Below are positions 1 through 6,473 of a stretch of DNA of 6,551 nucleotides, piece after piece (within the stretch, counting starts at the first letter, position 1; each line of letters opens with the position of its first letter). The notes under the pieces are model-generated. The model saw nothing but the letters and a program-made list of their open reading frames with translations, had not been told where the DNA came from and ran no database searches. The DNA is from CAYOHP01 sp964403795 [NCBI: uncultured bacterium]. GTDB lineage: Bacteria; Muiribacteriota; UBA6191; CAZXTJ01. The translations under genes and the position numbers were made by a program. The stretch lies in contig CAYOHP010000181.1 in NCBI GenBank assembly GCA_964403795.1, positions 4,938-11,488 on the forward strand. Reading direction: 5' to 3'.

Positions 1-256
1 AGTAGAAGTGCCCGCGCCGGAACTCGAGCCCGTGGCAGTGCCCGGTGGTGGCGGCGTAGACCACGTCGCCGGGACCGACCCCGGCCGCCTCCAGGACGTC
101 CCGGTAGGTCTCCTTGGCCACCGTGGTCGGATCCCGGCGGCGCAGCCGCTCGACCCGGGTCGCCAGCCGACGTTCCCCTCCCGAATCGTCGGTGGCGAAG
201 ACCGCCGCCTTGACCGCGCTCGATCCGACATCGAGGCCGGCGGTGAGGATCTCCAT
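1..256 (-). CDS. bcrD: Benzoyl-CoA reductase subunit D (BcrD), N-terminal part, runs off the left edge
   Basis: This is the start of the smaller ATP-binding subunit of class I benzoyl-CoA reductase. With BcrA it forms the ATPase/electron-activation half of the enzyme, which holds a bridging [4Fe-4S] cluster and drives electrons into BcrBC. About 85 residues are visible. The ASKHA-type phosphate-1 motif DVGSSAVK is at residues 9-16, and a second ATTG turn at 69-72 is followed by HCHGLEF and GHFY. Two in-frame ATGs are possible. The one at 256 lies 10 nt from a GGAGG (267-271) and gives an N-terminus (MEILTAGLDVG) close in length to the family start. The one at 262 adds Met-Pro and overlaps the bcrA stop by one base (TGATG), but its spacer is only 4 nt. 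The cluster-binding cysteines and the C-terminal half lie outside the window. Assignment as BcrD rather than a generic activase rests on its place directly after bcrCBA and on the sequence pattern. Confidence 0.88.
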   Translation of the reverse strand, partial: MEILTAGLDVGSSAVKAAVFATDDSGGERRLATRVERLRRRDPTTVAKETYRDVLEAAGVGPGDVVYAATTGHCHGLEFRRGHFY

Positions 257-261
257 CGGCA

Positions 262-1617
262 TCACACCTCCAGGCCCCGGGTCATGGGGCTCTCCGGGTC
301 CCGGCTGGCGAAGAGGGCCGCCCCCAGGGCCCCGGTGTAGATCGAATCCGGGGAGATGTTCAGGTCCGGGAGCCCGTAGTTCTCCTCGACCAGCTCCCGG
401 AGCACCCGTACCGCCACGCTGTTCTTGGCCACCCCCCCGGTGAAGGTGAACTCGGCGACCACCCCTCCGGAGCGGGCGAGCAGCGACATGGCGCGGAGGA
501 TGATCGCCCGGTGGAGTCCGGCCAGGATGTCCTCGCGGCGTTCCCCCAGCGAGAGCCGGTCCCGGAGCTCGGCGCCCGCGAACACGGTACAGGTCGAGCT
601 GATCCGGACCTGGTGGGTGGCGGCCTCGGCGAGCGGCGCCAGTTCGTGGAGGCCGAGGTTCATCTCGTCGGCGATGTACCCGAGGTAGCGACCGCAGCCC
701 GCGGCGCACCGGTCGTTCATCTGGAACCCGGTCACGATTCCCTCGGCATCCACCTGGATCGCCTTGGTGTCCTGCCCGCCGATGTCGAGCACGGTGACGG
801 TCGCCGGGAACATGGCGTGCGCCCCCAGGCCGTGGCAGAGGATCTCGCTGCGGATCCGCTCCTTGGGGAAGGGCAGCCGGGCCCGTCCGTAGCCGGTCCC
901 GACCATGGTCACCACTTCGAGGGACTCTCCCAGGCAGGCGATGGAAGCGTCCTCCAGACGCTGGCGCATCCCCGGGGCCAGATCGGACTCCGCGATCGCC
1001 GGTCGGATATGGGTCTCGAAGGAGGTGTCGAGCCGGGCGTTCTCGACCCGGAGGATCGCCTTGTCGTAGACCCCCAGGAGGCGGTCGAAGGCCACTCCCT
1101 CGCCCGCCGCGATCTCCTCGGCCGCCTGCTGGAAGGCGCTCCCGGCCAGGTCCCGGAAGAAGTCCGACTTGCGTCGGGATCCCGGCAGGAACAGGTCCCG
1201 GCTCGAGCCGTCCAGGCGTCCGTGGATCGCCTCCAGGGCCGGGAGCAGCCGGTCGTCCCCGGCGTGGCGGAGCCGGTCCTCGGCCCCGATCCGGTGGGTC
1301 TCCTCCCGCAAGGCCGCCAGCTGCACCGCGTACTGGCGGTGGCGGAACGACCGCTCCAGCTCCTGGAGCGCGCCTTCGAGAGCGCCGGGCTCGACTGCCT
1401 CCGCCGCCGTCCCTTCCGACCACGGGTCCGGCTCCAGGTGCCGGCGCAGCATCGAGAACCGGGCGTCGATCAGGGCCTCGCCGTTGGCGATGGCGGCCGC
1501 CACATCGTAGTTCGAGCGCGAGTTGGTGATGCCGCGGCCGACGATCCGGTGGTGTTCGTCGAGCACGATCGCCTTGGTCGTGGTCGATCCCAGGTCGATC
1601 CCGAGGGCCACCCTCAT
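262..1617 (-). CDS. bcrA: Benzoyl-CoA reductase subunit A (BcrA), ATPase/activase subunit
   Basis: This is the larger ATP-hydrolysing subunit of class I benzoyl-CoA reductase. It works with BcrD to couple ATP hydrolysis to low-potential electron transfer from ferredoxin to the BcrBC active site in the cytoplasm. The 451-residue product shows the full ASKHA fold signature: phosphate-1 loop DLGSTTTK (residues 8-15), GTGYGR (240-245), phosphate-2 motif DIGGQDTK (278-285), GGVAKN (394-399) and a C-terminal GALGAALFA (429-437). Cys304 and Cys308 (CAAGCGRYL) and Cys343 (SSTCTVFAGAE) are present. In this activase family two cysteines per subunit hold the bridging [4Fe-4S] cluster, most likely Cys304 and Cys343. 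Residues about 60-200 form the charged, helix-rich insertion that makes BcrA much longer than BcrD. The ATG at 1617 is chosen because it puts the phosphate loop at the N-terminus and overlaps the bcrB stop as ATGA. The open frame upstream to about 1800 is a shadow inside bcrB. The length is slightly above the roughly 440 residues I recall for the Thauera protein. Confidence 0.95.
   Translation of the reverse strand: MRVALGIDLGSTTTKAIVLDEHHRIVGRGITNSRSNYDVAAAIANGEALIDARFSMLRRHLEPDPWSEGTAAEAVEPGALEGALQELERSFRHRQYAVQLAALREETHRIGAEDRLRHAGDDRLLPALEAIHGRLDGSSRDLFLPGSRRKSDFFRDLAGSAFQQAAEEIAAGEGVAFDRLLGVYDKAILRVENARLDTSFETHIRPAIAESDLAPGMRQRLEDASIACLGESLEVVTMVGTGYGRARLPFPKERIRSEILCHGLGAHAMFPATVTVLDIGGQDTKAIQVDAEGIVTGFQMNDRCAAGCGRYLGYIADEMNLGLHELAPLAEAATHQVRISSTCTVFAGAELRDRLSLGERREDILAGLHRAIILRAMSLLARSGGVVAEFTFTGGVAKNSVAVRVLRELVEENYGLPDLNISPDSIYTGALGAALFASRDPESPMTRGLEV
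267..271 (-). promoter_or_regulatory. Ribosome binding site for bcrD
   Basis: GGAGG sits in the final codons of bcrA. It is 10 nt before the ATG at 256 and 4 nt before the in-frame ATG at 262. The former spacing is more usual, while the latter would form a TGATG stop-start coupling with bcrA. The two starts differ by two residues only. Confidence 0.5.
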
Positions 1618-2885
1618 GCCGCACCCGCCCTGCGCTTCTCGTCGAGCATCTGGAGGTAGGACTCGATCCGGTTCTTGATGTTGGCCGGCGAGAAGTACCG
1701 GGGATCGACCAGGTCGCTCTCGATGAAGCCGCCCGGGACGCCGGTGCGCCGCTCGAGTTCCCGGAGGATCAAGAGCTGCCCCGCCGAGAACGAGTTGCAC
1801 GACTTCACCGAGTTGATCATGAAGCCGTCGGCCTGGAATTCGGTGACGTACTTCTCCAGCAGCTCGATCCGGGAGGGCAGGTTCAGGTTGGTGTAACAGC
1901 CCAGGCAGTACTCCGCCAGCGACTCGAACGGTCGGTCCGGGTCATGGCGGAAACCCTGGTCGTAGAGTCCGCCCACCTTGGTGTAGGAGGAAGCCACCAC
2001 CACCGCGCCCTCGCCGTGGAACATTTCCCAGAACTCCCGGAAGTGGGTCCAGTTGGGCGGACCCTCGATCACCAGCCGGTACTTCTCCCGCTCCAGGCTC
2101 CCTGAGGGGGTCACCGGTCCCAGCCCTAGCGCCTTGCGCTGCCGGACCTCCGAGAGCAGGGTCCGGTAGTACTCGACGCCCTCCGGGGTACCCCGGAAGG
2201 CGGTGAACATCGGACCGATGTAGTAGACCCCGCCGAAGTAGGCATCGATCGGCGACGGTCTCGCCCTGGCGCTCTCCAACACCTCCACCAGATCGTCCTC
2301 GGCGGCTCGGCTGGCGGCGAGCGAGGCCACGAGGCGCTCCATGTCGAGGGACCGGCCCGAGACCTCGGCCAGCGCCGGCACCACCGTCTCGCGGAGCTGC
2401 CGCACCACGTACTCGCGCATCCCGTCGGTCACGACGCCATCCCCCTGGTAGGGGACGTGCAGCATCACCACCGGGCAGCGATAGCGTTCCCGCAGGATCT
2501 CGAACCACTTCATGAAGGTGAAGCACCCGGTGTAGGAGAGCAGCAGGAGATCCGGTTCGGGGAGCTTCTCCCCGGTGGGACCGATGTTCCCGGCGTCGGC
2601 CATGCCCACGTCGCACTTCACATAGGTGCAGACGTCCTCCGAATGCCCGGCCTTCTCCGCCCGGCCGATGAAGCCGCCCGAGAGCTTGCGCATCCCCGAC
2701 TGGAGGGCGTTGATCTCGGGGTGGACGGGGAGCAGGTCGAAGTTGGCGATCAGCTCGGTCAGGTTCCCCGGCACGAAGGTGTAGACGACCTTCCGTCCCT
2801 CCTCCTTGGCCCGTGCCAGCCGCGAGTAGTGGCCGGCGATCATCTCCTTCTGGAGCTCCATGCTCCGGTCCTTCACGGTCGCCAC
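1614..2885 (-). CDS. bcrB: Benzoyl-CoA reductase subunit B (BcrB), active-site subunit
   Basis: BcrB pairs with BcrC to form the substrate-reducing half of class I benzoyl-CoA reductase. It belongs to the 2-hydroxyacyl-CoA dehydratase (HgdB/FldBC-like) family, in which conserved cysteines bind a [4Fe-4S] cluster. From the GTG at 2885 the product has 423 residues. Characteristic stretches include EKAGHSEDVCTYVK (77-90), LLLLSYTGCFTFMKWFE (113-129), DAYFGGVYYIGPMFTAFRG (214-232), KVGGLYDQGFRHDP (303-316) and INSVKSCNSFSAGQL (357-371). Cys86, Cys121 and Cys363 are the likely cluster ligands by analogy with the family; Cys91, 137, 327 and 330 are also present. The GTG at 2885 sits 8 nt after a GGAGG (2894-2898) and one base after the bcrC stop. 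An in-frame GTG at 2894 would add Met-Pro-Glu and overlap bcrC by 8 bp, but it abuts the ribosome site. An ATG at 2861 is a third option. This is the most strongly conserved-looking protein in the window. Confidence 0.95.
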   Translation of the reverse strand: MATVKDRSMELQKEMIAGHYSRLARAKEEGRKVVYTFVPGNLTELIANFDLLPVHPEINALQSGMRKLSGGFIGRAEKAGHSEDVCTYVKCDVGMADAGNIGPTGEKLPEPDLLLLSYTGCFTFMKWFEILRERYRCPVVMLHVPYQGDGVVTDGMREYVVRQLRETVVPALAEVSGRSLDMERLVASLAASRAAEDDLVEVLESARARPSPIDAYFGGVYYIGPMFTAFRGTPEGVEYYRTLLSEVRQRKALGLGPVTPSGSLEREKYRLVIEGPPNWTHFREFWEMFHGEGAVVVASSYTKVGGLYDQGFRHDPDRPFESLAEYCLGCYTNLNLPSRIELLEKYVTEFQADGFMINSVKSCNSFSAGQLLILRELERRTGVPGGFIESDLVDPRYFSPANIKNRIESYLQMLDEKRRAGAA

Positions 2886-2886
2886 C

Positions 2887-4053
2887 TCAGGCACCTCCCC
2901 ACAGCCGGATCGAATCGGAGAAGGTCCCGGCCTGCTCCCCGATCACCTGGAACTGGCCCGTGTTCTCGGCGTACTTCACCTCGGTGTGCGGGATCCCCGC
3001 CCGTTCCAGGGCCGAGAGCAGCATGGGCTGCTCGAGCAGGGCCGGATGGCAGAAGCTGGGCGCCATCAGCAGCACCCCGTCGGCCCTGCGCTCCCGGACC
3101 TTGGCCACCAGGCTCTCGCCCTTGGAATCGGTGGGATCGAAGCGGGTGGCATTGGGGACCGAGTCCTCGAGGTAGGCGTTGGCGAGGGCCTTCCACGGAT
3201 CCGGAGCGACCCCGACCGACCGGGTGTGCCAGCGGGTCCCGAGCATGAAGTCGTCGTCGACCACGAAGCACCCGGCGTTCTCGAGGGTGCGGATCAGGCC
3301 CAGCGGGGGCTGCTCGCAGAAGGACCCGGAGATCACGATCCGACAGCCGTCCATGGCCGGCCGGGCGGCCTCGCCGGCCAGCTCCAGGTAGCGGGCCACC
3401 CAGCGGCTGTGCTCGTCGGGCGGCAGCACCAGGCCGGCCCGGACCAGCAGGTAGACCTCGGAGGCAGGGAACCGCTCGGGCGCCTCGGCGCGGGCCGAGT
3501 ACAGGCGTCGCACCCAGGCGCGGTTTCGGTCATAGACGTCGATGGCCTCGGCCAGCCGGGCCTCGTCGAGGGGGACCCCCGAGCGGGCCGAGACCTCCGC
3601 TCCCAGGCTCCGCATCTCGGCCTCGTAGAAGCCGCCCCCCAGGTCGGGATCGAAGTTCTGGGGCAGGTCCAGGTACCGGACCAGCTTGTCGGGGAACAGC
3701 ACCTTCCACATCCCCGAGAGGTTGCGGATCACGTCGCAGATCGAGGGGAAGATCATCCCGTCGAGGGCTGCCAGGCGGCCTGTGAGTCCGAGCTCCACCA
3801 CGCTGCGCGGCAGGTGGCAGATGTAGGACTGGAAGTAGGCGTCCCCCCGGATGATGTCGAGCCCGTCGCCGGCACCCACCACCCCGACCGGGAGCGCCCC
3901 GGCCGCCCACAACACCTCGCGGGGAACGTAGATCGGCAGGTAGCCGATCGCCAGCCGACCGGGACCCCCGGCCTTCCAGCTCCGCACCCGGGTGAACTCC
4001 AGGTCCTCGAGGATCGCCTGGCAGTCCGCCACCAGCTGCTGGAGCGGCGTCAT
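2887..4053 (-). CDS. bcrC: Benzoyl-CoA reductase subunit C (BcrC), active-site subunit
   Basis: BcrC is the second subunit of the BcrBC module that binds benzoyl-CoA and carries out the ATP-dependent, Birch-like two-electron reduction of the ring. It is a 388-residue member of the 2-hydroxyacyl-CoA dehydratase family, close to the usual size (about 385). Visible family features are IGYLPIYVPREVLWAAGALP (36-55), QSYICHLPRSVVELGL (75-90), PSICDVIRNLSGMWK (103-117), SGSFCEQPPLGLIR (242-255) and MAPSFCHPALLEQPML (330-345). Cys79, Cys106 and Cys335 are the probable [4Fe-4S] ligands by family analogy. The ATG at 4053 is chosen because it forms a 4-bp ATGA overlap with the dch stop and gives a normal N-terminus. 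The frame stays open upstream to about 4839, but that part lies on dch and is not protein-like. The ribosome site is weak, so translation probably depends on coupling to dch. An Mbr-type 3-methylbenzoyl-CoA reductase subunit is a possible alternative specificity. Confidence 0.94.
   Translation of the reverse strand: MTPLQQLVADCQAILEDLEFTRVRSWKAGGPGRLAIGYLPIYVPREVLWAAGALPVGVVGAGDGLDIIRGDAYFQSYICHLPRSVVELGLTGRLAALDGMIFPSICDVIRNLSGMWKVLFPDKLVRYLDLPQNFDPDLGGGFYEAEMRSLGAEVSARSGVPLDEARLAEAIDVYDRNRAWVRRLYSARAEAPERFPASEVYLLVRAGLVLPPDEHSRWVARYLELAGEAARPAMDGCRIVISGSFCEQPPLGLIRTLENAGCFVVDDDFMLGTRWHTRSVGVAPDPWKALANAYLEDSVPNATRFDPTDSKGESLVAKVRERRADGVLLMAPSFCHPALLEQPMLLSALERAGIPHTEVKYAENTGQFQVIGEQAGTFSDSIRLWGGA
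2894..2898 (-). promoter_or_regulatory. Ribosome binding site deciding the bcrB start
   Basis: GGAGG (within GGGGAGG, 2894-2900) lies inside the last codons of bcrC, with 8 nt between it and the GTG at 2885. That spacing is near optimal. The GTG at 2894 begins at the last base of the same motif and so cannot use it. This supports the 2885 start, although an AAGGA about 7 nt before the ATG at 2861 leaves a shorter form possible. Confidence 0.55.
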
Positions 4054-4832
4054 GCCGGTTTCCCGTGGCTCCAGACGGGAGCCCGCTTGGCGAGGAAGGC
4101 CTCGACTCCCTCCCGGGCATCGCCGGTCGCCATGAGATCCTCGAGGTACAGGGACTCCAGGCGATCGAGCCCGGCGAAGAAGCCCGGTTGCCAGACGCTG
4201 CGCAGGGCCCGGGTGGCGACCCTCAGGCTGGAAGCCGAATGCTGGAGCACCGTCTCCCCCAACCAGGCCTGGAAGCCCGCTTCCAGGTCTCCCGCAGGGA
4301 AGAGCCTGGTCACCAATCCGGCGGCATGGGCCTCGCCGGCGGTGTGGATCGTCCCGGTGAGGATCCAGTCGGCGGCCCTGGCCACCCCGATCCGGGCCGG
4401 CAGCAGCGCGGTCCCCACCGGCGGGAAGACCCCGAGGCGGATCTCGGGAAGACCCAGCTTCGCCCCTTCCTCGGCCATCACGAAGTCGCAGAAGGCCGCC
4501 AGTTCCAGTCCGCCGCCGAGGCACTGGCCGCGGATCTGCGAGGCCAGGGGGATGTCCACCGAGGCGAGCCTCCGGAACATCCGGTGGAAGGCCGGGAGCA
4601 TGCGCCCCACCTCCCCGGCCCGGTGCTCCGCCACCGAGGCCCCGAAGGAGAAATGGTCCCCCTGGCCTTCGAAGACCACCAGCGCGAGCTCGGGCTCCCC
4701 GGCGAGGCCGGTCACCGCCTCCTCGATCGCGGCGGCCATCTCGGCGTCCAGGATGTTCGCCTTGGGAGCCGCCAGCAGGACCCGGACGACCCTTCCGTCC
4801 GCCTCCCGGAGGACCCGGATCCGCCCGCTCAC
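4050..4832 (-). CDS. dch: Cyclohexa-1,5-diene-1-carbonyl-CoA hydratase (Dch)
   Basis: Dch adds water to the cyclic dienoyl-CoA made by benzoyl-CoA reductase, giving 6-hydroxycyclohex-1-ene-1-carbonyl-CoA. The 260-residue product is a crotonase-fold protein of typical length. The two oxyanion-hole segments are HFSFGASVAEH (60-70) and GQCLGGGLELA (102-112). Glu110 and Glu130 (LPEIRLGVFPP) occupy the positions of the two catalytic glutamates of classical enoyl-CoA hydratases. The FSFGASVAEH block and the reductase neighbours favour Dch over a beta-oxidation hydratase. Start choice: GTG at 4832 overlaps the oah stop as GTGA, giving MSGRIRVL at the N-terminus. The longer in-frame extension upstream (to 5558) lies over oah and is low-complexity, so it was rejected. 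The gene ends in a 4-bp ATGA overlap with bcrC, pointing to translational coupling of hydratase and reductase. Confidence 0.92.
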   Translation of the reverse strand: MSGRIRVLREADGRVVRVLLAAPKANILDAEMAAAIEEAVTGLAGEPELALVVFEGQGDHFSFGASVAEHRAGEVGRMLPAFHRMFRRLASVDIPLASQIRGQCLGGGLELAAFCDFVMAEEGAKLGLPEIRLGVFPPVGTALLPARIGVARAADWILTGTIHTAGEAHAAGLVTRLFPAGDLEAGFQAWLGETVLQHSASSLRVATRALRSVWQPGFFAGLDRLESLYLEDLMATGDAREGVEAFLAKRAPVWSHGKPA

Positions 4833-5920
4833 GGCCCACCCCCGGGCGAGATCGCGGCCACCAGATCCTCGCCCCACGCTTCTCCCCGGGCGAGCCGGCG
4901 GCGGAGTTCCCGGAAGTCGACCTCGCGGCGGTTGCGGTCGCCCGATTGGAAGGCCCGGAACCCGGCCTTGGCCTCGGTCACCATGTTGAGTGCGAGCCAG
5001 GCCCGGTTGGTCTCGCGATTGCGGTCCCAGTGCTCGAGCTTGTGCTTGCGGAGGCTCTCGATGGTCTTCGAGAGGCAGTCCGGGACCGTGTCCATGAGCC
5101 GGGCGCAGAGGCGTTCGACCTCGGCATCGAGTTCCGAGAATTCGATGGTCCCCTTCTTGATCAGCGCCTTGCCGGCCGCCAGCTCGTCCCCGGTCTTGAA
5201 CTCGCCGTGCACGATCCGGCCGAACTCGTCGAGCCACCGGTCGGTCACCACGGTCGGGTTGGCGACCAGCCGGCCGTCCACCCTGAGCACCGGGGCGATG
5301 GCGGTGAGCCCGCCGAGCCGGTAGAACTTGTGGGCGCTCCACGGCTGGCACAGGGTCCCCGACTGCATGGCGTTCTCGATCCCGACGAAGAGCGGGAGGA
5401 AGTCGGTGGCGCCCCCGTCCGGGGCCGACCCGTGCTTGGGTCCCGCCTGGCTGAAGACCGCCAGGTCGGAGGCGATCGTGAAGTCGCATGCCATGCCGAG
5501 CTCCTGGCCGCCCCCCACCCGCATCCCGTTGGCCCGGCACACCACCGGCTTGTCGCACTCGAGGATGGCGCTCACCATGTCGTTGAAGAGGCGCATGTAC
5601 TGGCGGTACTCGAGGGGGCGACCGGCGTAGTACTCGGCGTACTCCTTGGTGTTCCCGCCGGAACAGAAGGCCCGGTCGCCGACCGCGGTGAAGACCACCG
5701 CCACCGCGGCCCGGTCGTTGGAGGCCTGGCGGAGCGCCAGGATCACCTCCTTGACCGCCTCGGTGGTGTAGGAGTTCAGCTGGTCCGGGTTGTCCAGCGA
5801 GATCCAGACGTTGTGGAGGCCGGGGACCTCCCGACCCTCGAGATCCCGGGCGGGACGCTGCTCGACCCGGACCCAGCGGGCCTCCGGGGCGGGGAGATCG
5901 TGCGACTTCAGTTCATGCAT
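4829..5920 (-). CDS. oah: 6-oxocyclohex-1-ene-1-carbonyl-CoA hydrolase (Oah), ring-opening enzyme
   Basis: Oah cleaves the alicyclic ring hydrolytically: 6-oxocyclohex-1-ene-1-carbonyl-CoA plus two waters gives 3-hydroxypimelyl-CoA. The 363-residue product is an enlarged crotonase-family protein, longer than ordinary hydratases (about 260) and near the roughly 375 expected for Oah. Motifs include DNPDQLNSYTTEAVKEV (43-59), oxyanion segment AFCSGGNTKEYAEYYAG (84-100), GMRVGGGQELGMACDF (132-147) and the Oah-type block GPKHGSAPDGGATDFLP (160-176). The second glutamate of classical hydratases is absent from this last region, as expected for a ring hydrolase. LCQPWSAHKFYRLGG (190-204) and VHGEFKTG (237-244) also match the family as I know it. 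The ATG at 5920 overlaps the had stop by 8 bp and has a GGAG 6 nt upstream. The gene ends in a GTGA overlap with dch. R. palustris BadI opens a different ring intermediate and is shorter. Confidence 0.95.
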   Translation of the reverse strand: MHELKSHDLPAPEARWVRVEQRPARDLEGREVPGLHNVWISLDNPDQLNSYTTEAVKEVILALRQASNDRAAVAVVFTAVGDRAFCSGGNTKEYAEYYAGRPLEYRQYMRLFNDMVSAILECDKPVVCRANGMRVGGGQELGMACDFTIASDLAVFSQAGPKHGSAPDGGATDFLPLFVGIENAMQSGTLCQPWSAHKFYRLGGLTAIAPVLRVDGRLVANPTVVTDRWLDEFGRIVHGEFKTGDELAAGKALIKKGTIEFSELDAEVERLCARLMDTVPDCLSKTIESLRKHKLEHWDRNRETNRAWLALNMVTEAKAGFRAFQSGDRNRREVDFRELRRRLARGEAWGEDLVAAISPGGGP

Positions 5921-6473
5921 GGAGGACTCCGGGGTCGGGGACCAGGACGACCCGTCGTCCGATCCGTTTCTCGTGAACCAGGCGGAAGGCCTCGTCGATC
6001 TTCGAGAGCGGCATCAGCTCGACCCTCGGCGAGACCGCCACATCACCCTCGAGGACCAGCCGCAGGACCTCCGGGTAGAGGGCCGGATCGCATCCCCAAT
6101 TGCCGCGGGCGGTGGCATCGAAGGCCATGAGGTTGGAGAGGCGGACCTCGACCGGATCCATGGTGAAACCCACCACGGCCAGGTAGGCTCCTTGGACCAG
6201 CAGGCCCCAGGCGGTCTCTTGTCCCGCCCGGGTCCCGGAGCACTCGAAGATCCTCCATCGCTGGGAAGGGGCCGAGAGCTCCTTGGCCAGGGAGGCCACT
6301 GCCTTCTTGATCTCCCGGTAGGCCTTGTTGCGGACGTCGAGCACCGCCCGGGCACCGAACTCGCGGCTCGCCTCCAGACGGCCCGGATCGACGTCGAGGG
6401 CGATCACGGTGGCCCCCCGGGCGGCCGCGATCGAGACCGCGTAGCGCCCCCCCCCCCCCCCCCCCCTCCCCAC
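5913..6473 (-). CDS. had: 6-hydroxycyclohex-1-ene-1-carbonyl-CoA dehydrogenase (Had), C-terminal part
   Basis: This is the C-terminal part of a zinc-type medium-chain alcohol dehydrogenase. In this pathway it oxidises the product of Dch to 6-oxocyclohex-1-ene-1-carbonyl-CoA using NAD+, feeding Oah. Trustworthy coding runs from the stop at 5913 to about 6446 (177 residues, of roughly 370 expected). It begins inside the Rossmann domain just after the glycine-rich loop, with YAVSIAAARGATVIALDVD. The Asp ending the second strand (codon 6393-6395) fits preference for NAD over NADP. Then follow RIFECSGTRAGQETAWGLL, AVVGFT, and VEVRLSNLMAFDATARGNWG, which resemble known Had sequences. The catalytic and structural zinc sites belong to the missing N-terminal half. 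Beyond 6446 the frame stays open but encodes only glycine-rich nonsense from a C/G homopolymer, so the GTG at 6473 is not a real start. The gene is broken by bad sequence, not necessarily by mutation. It overlaps oah by 8 bp. Confidence 0.88.
   Translation of the reverse strand: MGRGGGGGGRYAVSIAAARGATVIALDVDPGRLEASREFGARAVLDVRNKAYREIKKAVASLAKELSAPSQRWRIFECSGTRAGQETAWGLLVQGAYLAVVGFTMDPVEVRLSNLMAFDATARGNWGCDPALYPEVLRLVLEGDVAVSPRVELMPLSKIDEAFRLVHEKRIGRRVVLVPDPGVLHA

Noticed and set aside
511-1659. Plus-strand open frame of 382 codons antisense to bcrA
   Set aside because: It has no domain pattern and lies entirely opposite a gene with complete ASKHA motifs, so it is a GC-driven shadow.
2887-4839. 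Possible fusion extending BcrC upstream through the dch region (650 codons open)
   Set aside because: The extra N-terminal part is Gly/Arg/Pro-rich nonsense overlapping all of dch. The ATG at 4053 in the ATGA overlap gives a normal-length BcrC.
2860-4989. Very long plus-strand open frame (709 codons) antisense to bcrC and dch
   Set aside because: The product is low-complexity, rich in Gly/Pro/Arg/His with no recognisable motif. Such open frames are expected opposite GC-rich genes with strong third-position GC, and the minus strand carries clear enzymes throughout.
4050-5558. Possible long Dch with a ~240-residue N-terminal extension
   Set aside because: The extension overlaps oah and has no protein-like character. 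The GTG at 4832 in the GTGA overlap gives the standard crotonase length.
4946-6130. Plus-strand open frame of 394 codons antisense to oah and the end of had
   Set aside because: Composition is repetitive (Val/Gly/Asp/His/Pro) without motifs, whereas the minus-strand Oah reading is unmistakable.
1-6473. Defence, mobile or CRISPR system hidden in the window
   Set aside because: No direct or inverted repeats, transposase, integrase, nuclease or tRNA-like sequence was seen, and coding sequence of the metabolic operon fills the space.
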